Shown one piece after another: positions 36,914 through 45,914 of a stretch of DNA of 64,000 nucleotides (positions within the stretch are counted from its first letter, which is position 1; each line of letters starts with the position of its first letter). The stretch is from Croceibacterium_A sp039927815 (GTDB taxonomy: Bacteria > Pseudomonadota > Alphaproteobacteria > Sphingomonadales > Sphingomonadaceae). The position numbers were made by a program, and so were the translations under genes. The notes beneath the pieces were generated by a model, which searched no databases, was not told the DNA's origin, and saw nothing but the letters and a program-made list of their open reading frames with translations. The DNA is taken from positions 8,520 to 72,519 of the forward strand of contig JBDSUJ010000034.1 in NCBI GenBank assembly GCA_039927815.1, given 5' to 3'.

Positions 36914-37560
36914 CTGTCACGCCTGCGCAGACCTTCGGTGATCAGTTCGATGACAAACGATTCATATCGGCGGCCCAGTTCGTCCATGTCGGTCTCGGGC
37001 GCCACCACCAGCTCGATCAGCGGGGCCCCGCTAGAGAAAAAGTCGCTGATCCCGACTATGGCCAAGTGCAAGAACAGCGGGTCGAAGCGCCGCAGCACGC
37101 CTTCCTTGTCCAGTTCCTGCAGCTTTGCGTAGTTTGCGAGCGGCCGGCGATTCCACTCGCGCATCTTCTCACGCACTTCCGGGGAACTGGCGGAATCCAG
37201 CTCCTCGATCATCAGCCGCTGCATGTGTTTGGCGGACCGCGTGAACCGGAACGTGTAGTGAATCATGTCGCTCAGCAGATCGACCGGATCGCCTTCATCC
37301 GGCGGTGGGCGGTTGGCCTCGGCGCCGATTTGCTTGGCGACCTCGAACAGGAGATTCTCACGTGCACCGAAATAATAACGCACTAGCGACGGGTCGGCAT
37401 TCGCGCGCCGGGCAATAGCCGAGCTGGTCACTTGCGCGGGCGGAAGTTCTTGCAAAAGCTCGCGGGCGGCGGCGATCAGGCTGTCACGACCTACGCCGCT
37501 TGCCGCCGCGGTTGGCCGCCCTTTGCCCCGCCGCTCAGGTTTGTCGCGCCCCGCTGCCAT
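36910..37560 (-). CDS. TetR-family transcriptional regulator
   Basis: 216 residues from 37560; the open frame continues to 37614 but the extra residues look random. Basic N terminus (AGRDKPERRGKGRP), helix-turn-helix about 25-65 (SLIAAARELL, VTSSAIARRANADPSLVRYY, FGARENLLFE), and a helical ligand domain with HYTFRFTRSAKHMQRLMIEE. It is divergent from the metallo-beta-lactamase-fold gene and convergent with the FAH-family gene, so it may control either or both operons. A CAAC-caaa-GTTG repeat lies in the divergent gap. Confidence 0.88.
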
Positions 37561-37594
37561 CCGGCCGCGTGCTACGCGTAACAATCCCGCGCGA

Positions 37595-37606
37595 CAACCA
37601 AAGTTG
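37595..37606. promoter_or_regulatory. Candidate TetR operator core
   Basis: CAAC-CAAA-GTTG is a short inverted repeat, within a longer imperfect one (GCGACAACcaaaGTTGCGAC), 35 bases upstream of the TetR start and 59 upstream of the next gene. The placement fits autoregulation and control of the plus-strand operon. The arms are short, so chance is possible. Confidence 0.35.
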
Positions 37607-37664
37607 CGACACAATATTCTTGCGAGAAGGAATTAGCGCTGTAGGTTCGACAGCGGAGAGAGGA

Positions 37665-38654
37665 ATGAAAATGGCAAACTGGCCCTTCCGCCACGGCGTG
37701 CATGACATCGGCAACGGGCTCTACGGTTACGTCCAGCCGGACGGCACGTGGGGTTTTTCCAACGCCGGATTGATTGCGTCGCAAGGTGAGACGCTGCTGA
37801 TCGACACGCTGATGAGCGTGCCGCTGACGCGCGCGATGCTGGATGATTTCGCGAAAGTGCCCGGCGGCGGGAAGATTGACCGCCTGATGAACACCCACGC
37901 CAACCCCGATCACTTCTTTGGCAACGGGGTCGTCGAAGGCGCCGAGATTATCTCAACCACGAAGACACGCGAGGAGATGGCGGGGTTCAACCCGCAGGCG
38001 CTCGGCAACTTGTCCGCCAATTGGCAATCCATGGGCGAGGCGGGCGAATTCCTGTTCGAGACGATGGGCCGCAAGTTCGATTTCAGCGGGGTGGATACGC
38101 TTACGCTCCCGGGAACGACCTTCGACGACACGCTCACGCTCAGGGTCGGCGACAAGACCGTCGAGTTGACCGATCTCGGCCCCGCGCACACCGAATCCGA
38201 CACCATCGCCTGGGTGGTCGAGGACCGCACTGTGTTCACCGGCGATCTGTTGTTCAACGAAGGGCACCCGATCGTATGGACGGGGCCGATGGCAAACTGG
38301 ATTGCGGCGTGCGACTTCATCATCGCGCTCGACCCTGCGGTCGTCGTGCCGGGGCACGGTCCGATCACCGACGTGTCCGCCGTACGCAACATGAAGGCTT
38401 ATTTCGAGCACTTGCGCGACCAGGCGCGCGGTCGGTTCGAGGCCGGCATGGACTGGCGCGCGGCCGCGCGCGACATTCCGATCAAGGACTACGCCCAATG
38501 GACCGATCCCGAGCGGGTCGTCGCAAACGTCTACTCCTTGTACAAGCAATGGGACCCGCAAATCCCGCTTGCTCCACCGCCGGTCCTGTTCTCCGAGATG
38601 AACCGCTATCGCAAGGAACATGCCGCGCGGCACGAGTGCGACCATGTCCATTGA
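37665..38654 (+). CDS. Metallo-beta-lactamase-fold hydrolase
   Basis: 329 residues from the ATG at 37665 (GGAG 6 bases before). Motifs: NAGLIASQGETLLIDTLMS, MNTHANPDHFFGN, LGPAHTESDTIAWV, TGDLLFNEGHP and VVVPGHGPIT. The usual HxHxDH metal motif reads HxNxDH here, with Asn for the second His; this substitution is known in some cyclase and esterase branches. No signal peptide. It may hydrolyse an ester or lactone intermediate. It starts an operon continuing to 44695; the next gene begins inside its last 11 bases. Confidence 0.85.
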   Translation: MKMANWPFRHGVHDIGNGLYGYVQPDGTWGFSNAGLIASQGETLLIDTLMSVPLTRAMLDDFAKVPGGGKIDRLMNTHANPDHFFGNGVVEGAEIISTTKTREEMAGFNPQALGNLSANWQSMGEAGEFLFETMGRKFDFSGVDTLTLPGTTFDDTLTLRVGDKTVELTDLGPAHTESDTIAWVVEDRTVFTGDLLFNEGHPIVWTGPMANWIAACDFIIALDPAVVVPGHGPITDVSAVRNMKAYFEHLRDQARGRFEAGMDWRAAARDIPIKDYAQWTDPERVVANVYSLYKQWDPQIPLAPPPVLFSEMNRYRKEHAARHECDHVH

Positions 38655-39933
38655 GCTGAACGCCACCCACGATCCGGCGCGCACAAGCTGGGTCGAGAGC
38701 GCCAATGCGGCGGATGGCGACTTCCCGATCCAGAACCTGCCCTTCGGCGTGTTCGACGACAGTAAAGGCGCACGCGGCGGCGTGGCACTGGGCGATTCCA
38801 TCATCGACCTGTCCGCGCTGATCGCGGCCGGAGCGCTCGCCAGCGAGGCGGCGCAAGCAGCGGCGGGGTCGTCATTGCTGCCGTTGTTCGCGCAAGGGCG
38901 CGGCGCCGCTTCGGCATTGCGCGCGAGCCTGTCGGACCTCTATCGAGCCGATGGGCCGACCGACCGCGCCGCGGCCCGGGCCGCCTGGGTGCCGATGTCC
39001 GCAGCGCGCATGATGATGCCGGTGAAGCCCACGGCCTTCACTGACTTTTGCACTTCGGCCGACCATATCTTGCGCATGGCCGCCAACGGTGGCCGCGCTC
39101 CGCAGCCGGCCTGGGCCACTCTGCCGGTGGCCTACAACGGCCGCGCGAGTTCGGTCGCGGTCAGCGGGACGCCGGTCGTTCGCCCGGTGGGGCAAGTTGT
39201 TCCGCCCGGTTCGAGCGCAATGGTTGTCGCGCCCGAGCCGATGCTTGATTTCGAGCTGGAATTTGCCGCTTGGCTCGGCGGACCGGTCAATGCGCTCGGC
39301 GAAACGGTTGACATGACGCGCGCCGACGACCTGCTGTTCGGCTGCTGCCTGCTCAACGATTGGTCGGCGCGCGGCATCCAGTTTTACGAGATGCTGTTGG
39401 GCCCCCACCTTGGGAAGAGCTTCCTGACCTCCATTTCACCCTGGGTGGTGACGATTGAGGCCCTGGCGCCCTTTCGGGTGGCCGCACGGGGGCGCACGGC
39501 AGACCAGCCGGCCGTGCCGGGGTATCTCAACGACGCTTTCGACCGCAGCTCCGGCGGGCTCAATATCGAGCTCACGGCCGACCTGGACACTGGCTCGGGG
39601 CCGATGACGATTGTGCGCACTAACTTGGCCGAACTGTTCTGGACCCTGGCCCAAATGGTCGCGCATCAGGCATCCGGAGGCGCGCCGCTGGAAACGGGGG
39701 ACCTGATCGCCACCGGCACGGTCTCGGGCGCGGCGGAAGAAGCGCGCGCCTGTCTGGTCGAAATCACCCGGCTGGGCAAAGATCCCCTCGTGCTCCCCGA
39801 CGGAACCCAGCGCGTCATGCTCGAAGATGGTGATAGCCTGACCTTGCGCGGGCGCGCGGTGGCACAAGGCTACGTCTCGATCGGCTTCGGTTCCTGCAGC
39901 GGCACGGTGGTCCCCGCCATGGCCGGCTCATGA
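38644..39933 (+). CDS. Fumarylacetoacetase-like hydrolase
   Basis: 429 residues, the full two-domain length of true fumarylacetoacetase, not the short FAH core. Active-site pattern: FTDFCTSADH (D134, H141), MLDFELEFA (E204, E206), LLNDWSARGIQFYEMLLGPH (D239, Q246) and LGKSFLTSISPWVVT (K258). The Tyr that follows TDF in FAH (Tyr128 of the mouse enzyme) is Cys136 here, and no clear match to Arg142 is seen. It cleaves a 1,3-diketo acid C-C bond in the family; the changes suggest a substrate other than fumarylacetoacetate. No homogentisate dioxygenase lies nearby. Confidence 0.88.
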   Translation: MSIELNATHDPARTSWVESANAADGDFPIQNLPFGVFDDSKGARGGVALGDSIIDLSALIAAGALASEAAQAAAGSSLLPLFAQGRGAASALRASLSDLYRADGPTDRAAARAAWVPMSAARMMMPVKPTAFTDFCTSADHILRMAANGGRAPQPAWATLPVAYNGRASSVAVSGTPVVRPVGQVVPPGSSAMVVAPEPMLDFELEFAAWLGGPVNALGETVDMTRADDLLFGCCLLNDWSARGIQFYEMLLGPHLGKSFLTSISPWVVTIEALAPFRVAARGRTADQPAVPGYLNDAFDRSSGGLNIELTADLDTGSGPMTIVRTNLAELFWTLAQMVAHQASGGAPLETGDLIATGTVSGAAEEARACLVEITRLGKDPLVLPDGTQRVMLEDGDSLTLRGRAVAQGYVSIGFGSCSGTVVPAMAGS

Positions 39934-40985
39934 GCGGCGAAGTTACCACCTGCGGCGATCGCCGGCCAATCCCGGTCACCGCGCGCGGCAAGCATCTGGT
40001 GGTGGACATTCACTGCCATCTCGGAATCCCGGCCGCCGACGCGATCGTCCAGGCGAAGTATCCCGGCCCGCCGCCGGGCATAAACGACTTCACCAGCCCG
40101 AAGACGATGGAAGTGAACCGGGCACAGTTCGCGGCGATCGGCCGCACGCTCAACACCCTGGATACACGCCTCGCCGATATGGACCGGCTGGGAATCGACG
40201 TTCAGGCGATCTCGCCCAGCCCGGGGCAGTACTTTTACTTCACCGACCCCGAGACCGCTCGCGAAGCGGCGAGGACCGTCAACGACGGCATGGCCGAGGC
40301 AGTCGCCACGCACCCCGATCGCTTTGTCGGAATGGGCACCGTGCCGCTCCAGGACCCGCGGCTCGCGATCGACGAGATGCGCCGCTGCGTCACCTCACTC
40401 GACTTGCGCGGGATCGAGATCAGCACCAACGTCAACGGTCGGGATTTGCATGCCGACAGCCTGCGGCCGTTCTGGGCAGCGGCCGAAGAACTTGGCGTGT
40501 TGATCTTCGTGCACCCGCTCGGCTTCACCCAAGGGCAGCGGATGAGCGAGTTCTACTTCAACAACCTGATCGGCAATCCGCTCGAATCCACCCTCGCAAT
40601 CGGACACCTGATTTTCGGCGGCGTCCTCGATGCCTACCCCGGCCTCAGGATCTGCGTCGCTCACGGCGGCGGCTACATCCCGGGCTATTGGGGACGCATG
40701 GATCACGGCTGGCGCGCTCGGGCGGATTGTTCCGAGCATTGCCGGCACGAGCCGTCGAGCTACTTGCGCAAGCTGTGGCTCGATACGCTGGTGTTCGACC
40801 AGGACCAGCTCGACAGCCTCGTCCGCACCCATGGCGCCGACAAGCTGTGCCTCGGCACGGACTACCCGTTCGATATGGCCGAGCCCGATCCGGTCGGGTT
40901 TCACGCGCGGCTGACACAAGAGGACCAGGCCAAGGTCCTCGGGATCACTGCCGCCGAGCTGCTTGGTCTCGAAAGAGTCGGGTGA
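39930..40985 (+). CDS. Amidohydrolase-2 family protein (ACMSD-like decarboxylase)
   Basis: 351 residues, ATGA overlap with the previous gene, no signal peptide. Metal-site residues of the family: HxH at 28/30 (VVDIHCHLG), His in LIFVHPLGF, His in CVAHGGGYIPGYWGR and Asp in CLGTDYPFDM. The family includes aminocarboxymuconate-semialdehyde decarboxylase, gamma-resorcylate decarboxylase and some hydrolases of meta-cleavage products. It is an intact relative of the frameshifted gene at 28899. In this operon it could decarboxylate an aromatic acid or a ring-opened product. Confidence 0.9.
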   Translation: MSGEVTTCGDRRPIPVTARGKHLVVDIHCHLGIPAADAIVQAKYPGPPPGINDFTSPKTMEVNRAQFAAIGRTLNTLDTRLADMDRLGIDVQAISPSPGQYFYFTDPETAREAARTVNDGMAEAVATHPDRFVGMGTVPLQDPRLAIDEMRRCVTSLDLRGIEISTNVNGRDLHADSLRPFWAAAEELGVLIFVHPLGFTQGQRMSEFYFNNLIGNPLESTLAIGHLIFGGVLDAYPGLRICVAHGGGYIPGYWGRMDHGWRARADCSEHCRHEPSSYLRKLWLDTLVFDQDQLDSLVRTHGADKLCLGTDYPFDMAEPDPVGFHARLTQEDQAKVLGITAAELLGLERVG

Positions 40986-41782
40986 GCGCTTCACTCTCAC
41001 CGATGTTCCGCATGCCCGTTTCGTTTGGTCCGGCACCGGGGCCGCGCAACGTTCCGCAAGAGCACCGTCATCGCCGGTACGAGAAGGACGCGGTCACCTT
41101 GACGGTATCGGCGCGCACCGATCCGGACTTGCTGGCGCGGCTGCTTCCACCAGGATTCGTGGTCGAGGCGGAGGCGCGGATTGAGGTGAGCCTGATGGTA
41201 CTCACCAACATCGGGTGGCTGGCGGGGCGGGGCTACAACATCGCGATGGTCCGTATCCCCGCCCGGTGGAGTGGGAAAGAAAGTGTCTCGGGCTACTTCG
41301 TCCCAGTGGTGTGGGAGAGCATGGTCGACCCCATTCTCACAGGCCGCGATGAGCTGGGTTGGCCGAAGATTTTTGCGGAAATCCCCCAACCGACGGTTGA
41401 AGATGGCCATTGGCGCGCTTCGGCGAGCTGGGACGGTTTCAGATTCCTGGAGGTAAGCGCAACCGGTTTCACGACAGGCACACAGTGGTCGCCGCCGCTT
41501 CCGATGATGTTCCACAAATACGTGCCCCGCACCGGCGAGTGGGGCAAAGCAGAGATCGATTACTTCACGGTCACCTCGCCCGACGGATCCGAGGTGAAGG
41601 TTAAATCCGCCACGACGGGCGACGGCCGGTTCGCATTCCACCGGGCGCGCTGGGAAGACATGCCGACGCAGTACCCGATAGTGAATGCGCTCGCCGAATT
41701 GCCTCTCGCCGACTTTAGCCGTGCAATCCTGACCGAAACCACCGGCGGTGACGATGCCAGCGGACAACGGAGGCTCATGTGA
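40982..41782 (+). CDS. Acetoacetate decarboxylase-like protein
   Basis: 266 residues from the GTG in a GTGA overlap (VSASLSPMFRMPVSFGP). ADC features: LARLLPPGFVVEAEARIEVS, YFVPVVWESMVDPILTGRDE, LGWPKIFAEIP and YFTVTSPDGS. In classical ADC a lysine forms a Schiff base; LGWPKIFAE has Lys at the region normally holding the ExxG(F/Y)PK motif, so the lysine seems kept. Many members act as aldolase-dehydratases or hydratases on pyruvoyl or keto acids. It probably processes a keto acid formed by the neighbouring FAH-type or amidohydrolase enzymes. Confidence 0.85.
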   Translation: MSASLSPMFRMPVSFGPAPGPRNVPQEHRHRRYEKDAVTLTVSARTDPDLLARLLPPGFVVEAEARIEVSLMVLTNIGWLAGRGYNIAMVRIPARWSGKESVSGYFVPVVWESMVDPILTGRDELGWPKIFAEIPQPTVEDGHWRASASWDGFRFLEVSATGFTTGTQWSPPLPMMFHKYVPRTGEWGKAEIDYFTVTSPDGSEVKVKSATTGDGRFAFHRARWEDMPTQYPIVNALAELPLADFSRAILTETTGGDDASGQRRLM

Positions 41783-42282
41783 GCGCGACGCGGCGGGTCG
41801 TGACGGGTCACACGCCCGACGGGCGTTCTGTGGTGCTGAACGACGGGCCCGTCCCAAACGTTCGTGCACTCCCCGGCGCCCGTTTCGACGAAGTGTGGTC
41901 CGTCGAAGCTACGCCCGCCCCGCTTGGCCTCACGCCTCCGGGCGAGCCGACTTCCGGCACGCCCTCGATCGCGCTCGGCTCCGGCGCCGGCAATCTTATC
42001 CGGGTGATCGAATTTGCCGCGGCAGACAGTGGCGGCGTCCGCAGTCCGATACATCGTACCCGGACCATCGACTATGGCATTATGCTCGAAGGCGAAATTG
42101 TCCTGATCCTCAGTGACAGCGAGGTCATGTTGCGGGCCGGCGACATCGTCATTCAGCGCGGGACCGACCATGCATGGGAGAATCGTTCCGCCGCGCCGGC
42201 CAGGATAGCGTTCATCTTGATCGACGCCGATTTCGACAGCGCGCTGGCGAAGCTCACGCAAGGCCAGGAGTTCATGCGATGA
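41779..42282 (+). CDS. Small cupin-domain protein
   Basis: 167 residues, GTG start with GGAGG 5 bases upstream. A single cupin: IHRTRTIDYGIMLEGEIVLI (motif 1) and GDIVIQRGTDHAWENRSAAP (motif 2). The classical HxH-E of motif 1 reads HRTRTID, a pattern common in a group of small cupins next to aromatic or polyketide genes whose reaction is unknown. It is too short for a gentisate or homogentisate dioxygenase. It may be an isomerase, cyclase or binding protein acting on a pathway intermediate. Confidence 0.82.
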   Translation: MSATRRVVTGHTPDGRSVVLNDGPVPNVRALPGARFDEVWSVEATPAPLGLTPPGEPTSGTPSIALGSGAGNLIRVIEFAAADSGGVRSPIHRTRTIDYGIMLEGEIVLILSDSEVMLRAGDIVIQRGTDHAWENRSAAPARIAFILIDADFDSALAKLTQGQEFMR

Positions 42283-43583
42283 GCGAGCGGCCGGCTGCCG
42301 CGTTGGCCCCTACCGTTGGACGGCAGCAGGCCTTTTGGACGTTGTTCGTGCTGTTTCTGGTCAACGCCTTCAACGTCGGCGACCGCACGCTGCTCGGCGT
42401 GGTCACTGAGCAGGTTAAACAGCAGCTCTCGCTCTCGGACACCCAGATTTCGCTCGCGAACGGCTTGTTGTTCGTGTTGTTCAATCTGGTCGGCGGGCTG
42501 CTGATTGCGCGGTTCATTGATCGGGGAAACCGCAAGCGCATTCTCGCGCTTGGCGTTGCCGGATGGTCGATTGCCACCGCTGCGACAGGCTTGGCGCATG
42601 ATTTCTTCACCTTGTCCCTGGCGCGGATCGGGGTCGGTATCGGCGAGGCGACCGCGTTTCCTGCGGCGATGTCCATGATCCCCGACCTTTTCAGCCGGGC
42701 GACGCGCGGCAAGGCGATCGCCGTGTTCCAATCGAGCACTTTGATAGGCATCATCGGTGGCACCATCCTAGCAGGCGTGCTGGCCGCATCGCTCGGTTGG
42801 CGGGTGATGTTCGGAATCTGCGGTGGAGCCGGGGTAGCCCTTGCGCTCGTGCTGGTCGTGACCGTGCGCGAGCCGTCACGGGAACGCGCCGGCTTGGCTG
42901 AACGAGCCACGCTGCCGTGGGGGCGCGATTTGCTCGCCGGAGTGCAACGTATCCTGCGCCAACCAGGCTTTCCCGCTCTGGCGGCGGGGTTCGGCGTTTC
43001 CGGAATGATGGTTGCGGTGCTCGGCGCCTGGGGACCGGCGTTCCTGCAACGCGCACATGGGGTGCCGCTGGTGCAAGTCGGAGTGGTCATCGGCCCTGCG
43101 GTCGGCATCGGCGGGATTACCGGCATGCTGGTGTCCGGCGTGTGGGCCGATCGGCTGGCCGCGCGCCGAGGCGATAGTCTGGCAATGTTACGCGTTCCGT
43201 TGATCGCGCTTCCGCTGTCCATTCCGTTTGTGGCGGGGTTCGTTGCCGCCCCCACACTGGGGCTGACGATGCTGTCGGCAGCGGTGATGAATTTCCTGGT
43301 CAGCTGCGCGTACGCCCCATGCGTCAATTACGCGGTCACCAATGTTGATCCTGGCGACCGGGGGCTGGTGTCGTCTGTCATGCTGGCCGCCTCGGGATTG
43401 ATCGGCAGCGCCCTGGGGCCATTTATCGTCGGCGTCTTGAGCGATCTGTTGACTCCGACATACGGCGCCAACGGCCTGCGCTATGCCATAGCTTCGATGA
43501 TCCCGACGCCAGCGATCGCGCTGGCCTTCCTGTGGCTGACGGTGCGCCAGGTGCGCGGCCGGCGCGCGCCGCCCGTTACATGA
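42279..43583 (+). CDS. MFS transporter (spinster/ACS-like)
   Basis: 434 residues from the ATG at 42279 (ATGA overlap), 12 membrane segments. FVLFLVNAFNVGDRTLLGVV in helix 1, ARFIDRGNRKRILALGVAGW in loop 2-3, RIGVGIGEATAFPAAMSMIP in helix 4 and NVDPGDRGLVSSVMLAASGL in the second half fit the spinster-like drug or organic acid carriers. Placed inside the catabolic operon, it is more likely an uptake carrier than a drug pump. Its stop overlaps the next monooxygenase start. Confidence 0.88.
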   Translation: MSERPAAALAPTVGRQQAFWTLFVLFLVNAFNVGDRTLLGVVTEQVKQQLSLSDTQISLANGLLFVLFNLVGGLLIARFIDRGNRKRILALGVAGWSIATAATGLAHDFFTLSLARIGVGIGEATAFPAAMSMIPDLFSRATRGKAIAVFQSSTLIGIIGGTILAGVLAASLGWRVMFGICGGAGVALALVLVVTVREPSRERAGLAERATLPWGRDLLAGVQRILRQPGFPALAAGFGVSGMMVAVLGAWGPAFLQRAHGVPLVQVGVVIGPAVGIGGITGMLVSGVWADRLAARRGDSLAMLRVPLIALPLSIPFVAGFVAAPTLGLTMLSAAVMNFLVSCAYAPCVNYAVTNVDPGDRGLVSSVMLAASGLIGSALGPFIVGVLSDLLTPTYGANGLRYAIASMIPTPAIALAFLWLTVRQVRGRRAPPVT

Positions 43584-44695
43584 GGGAAGGCCGAATTCTC
43601 ATCGTCGGCGGCGGGATTGGTGGCCTCACAGCCGCGACCGCGCTTGGTCAGAAGGGGTTCGACGTCACGGTCGCGGAACGTAGCGACGGGCGCGGCGTCG
43701 AGGGCGTGGGGATCAGCCAGCAGGCCAACGTCGTGCGCGCGCTTGCCGGCCTTGGGCTGGCCGAGGACTATCTGGCTGCCGGCTTCGCCTACGAAGCCGT
43801 AGAGATTTACGCGGCTGATGGCGCGTTGCTGGCTCGGGTCCCTTCCAGGTCGCTGATCCCGGGGTATCCCGCCAGCTTGGGCATATCACGTCCGGCGCTC
43901 CTGCGCGTTCTTCACACGGCGGCGACCGACGCTGGGGCCGTCATCCGAAACGGCGTGCAGGTGCGTGAAATTGTCGACGGCGCGGACCATGTCGAGATTG
44001 CGATGTCCGACGGTTCCAGCGCGCGTTTCGACGCGGTGATCGGCGCGGACGGAATCCATTCTCAAATGCGCCGAACGCTGTTCCCTGAGGCGCCGATACC
44101 GCGTTTCACCGGGCAATCGGTATGGCGTTACAATCTGCCCCGGCCCGAGGGATTCGACGCGCTGCACGTTTATAATGGGCCGACCGGCGTCGGGCTGGTC
44201 CCGATGAGCGCGGAGCAGATCTACCTCTACGCCACGTCGCCGGAACCCGACAATCCGCAGTTCCCCAACGATGGGCTCGCCGCCCGGATGCGCGAGCGGT
44301 TGCGCGGCTGCGCGGCGCAGATCAGGGACATCGCCGAGCATATCGTTGACGACGCCGCGGTGGTCTATCGCCCGCTCGAGGCCGTTTTTCTCGAAGGCGA
44401 CTGGCACAAGGGACGCGTCGCGCTGCTCGGCGATGCGGTTCATGCCACCACCCCGCATCTCGGGCAGGGCGGCGGAATGGCAATCGAAGACGCGGTCGTC
44501 ATGGCCGAGGAGTTCGCCCGTCACACGAGCCCGCAGCAGGCGTTCGGCGCGTATCGCGAGCGCCGATTCGAGCGCTGCCGCTATGTCGTCGAGCGATCAC
44601 TGGAAATCTGCCGTGGGCAGCTCGGGCAAGGCCCGCTTGTCGACAATGCCAAGGCCGGCTTCGAGATGCAGGCGCGGCTGGCAGAGCCGCTTTAA
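43580..44695 (+). CDS. FAD-dependent aromatic monooxygenase (copy 2)
   Basis: 371 residues from the ATG at 43580 (ATGA overlap). ILIVGGGIGGLTAATALGQK (FAD GxGxxG), VIGADGIHSQMRRTLFPEAP (DG motif), RVALLGDAVHATTPHLGQGG (GD motif). It is the same group as the 34821 gene, but the sequences differ enough for another substrate. It is the last gene of the operon that starts at 37665 and is convergent with the GST gene (3-base gap). Probably hydroxylates an aromatic acid using NAD(P)H and O2. Confidence 0.9.
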   Translation: MREGRILIVGGGIGGLTAATALGQKGFDVTVAERSDGRGVEGVGISQQANVVRALAGLGLAEDYLAAGFAYEAVEIYAADGALLARVPSRSLIPGYPASLGISRPALLRVLHTAATDAGAVIRNGVQVREIVDGADHVEIAMSDGSSARFDAVIGADGIHSQMRRTLFPEAPIPRFTGQSVWRYNLPRPEGFDALHVYNGPTGVGLVPMSAEQIYLYATSPEPDNPQFPNDGLAARMRERLRGCAAQIRDIAEHIVDDAAVVYRPLEAVFLEGDWHKGRVALLGDAVHATTPHLGQGGGMAIEDAVVMAEEFARHTSPQQAFGAYRERRFERCRYVVERSLEICRGQLGQGPLVDNAKAGFEMQARLAEPL

Positions 44696-44698
44696 GTT

Positions 44699-45373
44699 TC
44701 AGCCGATCGTCGGTGGCACGAAGGCAGCCCCTTCGGATACCAGTTGGGCCTGGGCGGCGTCTTCACGGGCCAACGCGCGCTGCACGGCCGGGCGCTGCTC
44801 ATTGGCGCGCGTGTGGGCCGCGAAGCGAGGGAAGCGCGAGACGTCGTAGCCTGCACCGGCGACCCGCCAGAACACCCAATACAAATAGCCGTCCATGACT
44901 GACCACCGATCACCGTACCACCAGGTCGCACTGACGAGGCGGTCCTCCACAAGCGTGAAATACTCGTCCAGCGCGCCCTCCGCCATTTGCTTGACGATTA
45001 CGGCATTGTCGGCACCGGCGAGCAGCATCGGCATGCGGACGCGCGTCACCAGCGGATGGAGGGTGGCGGCGCAGAAGCACAAATCCGCGAGGGTTTCCGC
45101 GCGCTGAGCGCGCGTCGCTGCGTCGGGCAGCAGTCGCGCCGCCGGGTGGCGATCGTGGAGGTACGATAGGATGGCGACGTTTTCCGTCAGGACGACGCCG
45201 TCAATCTCCAGCGCTGGCACTTTGCCTTTTGGATTCACACGCGTGTAGTCCGACGACTTGTGTTCGCCGCGCATGAACCGGACGAGCCGAGTTTCGTATG
45301 CCACGCCGGCTTCCTCGAGCGCCACCATGGTAACCCGGGCGCACGTGAACGGCGCCATATACAAGATCGTCAT
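44699..45373 (-). CDS. Glutathione S-transferase family protein
   Basis: 224 residues. Thioredoxin-like N-terminal domain (about 1-80): MTILYMAPFTCARVTMVALE, NPKGKVPALEIDGVVLTENV, AILSYL. The cis-Pro and the TEN/S glutathione-binding motif are present. The helical C-terminal domain spans about 90-215. GSTs in aromatic loci act as isomerases (maleylpyruvate, maleylacetoacetate) or ether cleavers (beta-etherases of sphingomonads). With two FAH-type genes next to it, an isomerase role is attractive but not shown. Its promoter region holds a perfect 16-base palindrome. Confidence 0.87.
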   Translation of the reverse strand: MTILYMAPFTCARVTMVALEEAGVAYETRLVRFMRGEHKSSDYTRVNPKGKVPALEIDGVVLTENVAILSYLHDRHPAARLLPDAATRAQRAETLADLCFCAATLHPLVTRVRMPMLLAGADNAVIVKQMAEGALDEYFTLVEDRLVSATWWYGDRWSVMDGYLYWVFWRVAGAGYDVSRFPRFAAHTRANEQRPAVQRALAREDAAQAQLVSEGAAFVPPTIG

Positions 45374-45415
45374 CGCGATGCTCCAGTTGGCGGCAGATTC
45401 CGCTATCCAGGCCTC

Positions 45416-45431
45416 AATATAGCGCTATATT
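45416..45431. promoter_or_regulatory. Perfect 16-base palindrome between the GST and small secreted protein genes
   Basis: AATATAGC-GCTATATT is fully self-complementary. It lies 43 bases upstream of the GST start (minus strand) and 144 bases upstream of the next plus-strand start. The remaining part of this 201-base gap shows no other gene. It is likely a dimeric repressor site or overlaps a promoter; the binding protein is unknown. Confidence 0.45.
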
Positions 45432-45574
45432 CTGGAGGAAAGAATTATGAGCGGCTGAGCTCAGCACGAGAGTCGAATGCCAGAGCGCGGCAGCGCTCAT
45501 CACCTTGGCAGACGCAATTCCTGTGCGCGCATCAAGTCGCTCGCCGTAGATTTCCACCAAGGAGGGTTTTTCCG

Positions 45575-45904
45575 ATGCGCATCCCGATCTTTATGCTTCC
45601 GGCACTCATGTCGACAGGACTTCTTGCGGCACTTTCTTCGCCCGCCATCGCTCAGAGCGCGCCTGCTGTGAAAGCGGCTCATCTCTCTGCCAAAGACAGT
45701 CTTGTCGGGACGTTACTGGATGATCCTGCGGCGAACGAAATACTCAAGCGCATGATTCCGAGCGTGTACGCGAACGATATGTTTCAGACTGCGGGTCGTA
45801 CTTTGACGCTCAGTGCCATCCAGCAATATGAGCCCGATGCGCTCAGCGATGCCAATTTAGCGAAGATTCAGGCCGAGTTGGACAAGATCCCTGCAAAGGG
45901 TTGA
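45575..45904 (+). CDS. Small secreted protein of unknown function
   Basis: 109 residues from the ATG at 45575, with AAGGAGG 9 bases upstream. Signal peptide MRIPIFMLPALMSTGLLAAL ending AIAQ. The mature part (about 82 residues) is helical and has LLDDPAANEILKRMIPSVYA, then TLTLSAIQQYEPDALSDANL and AELDKIP. I do not recognise a family by name. It lies 10 bases before the tannase-type gene, so the two are probably co-transcribed. It may assist the secreted esterase, which is inference. Confidence 0.75.
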   Translation: MRIPIFMLPALMSTGLLAALSSPAIAQSAPAVKAAHLSAKDSLVGTLLDDPAANEILKRMIPSVYANDMFQTAGRTLTLSAIQQYEPDALSDANLAKIQAELDKIPAKG

Positions 45905-45914
45905 CGACCGAACG

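Noticed and set aside
41779..42282. Cupin as a gentisate 1,2-dioxygenase
   Set aside because: It is only 167 residues with a single cupin and lacks the HxH of motif 1 (HRT instead).
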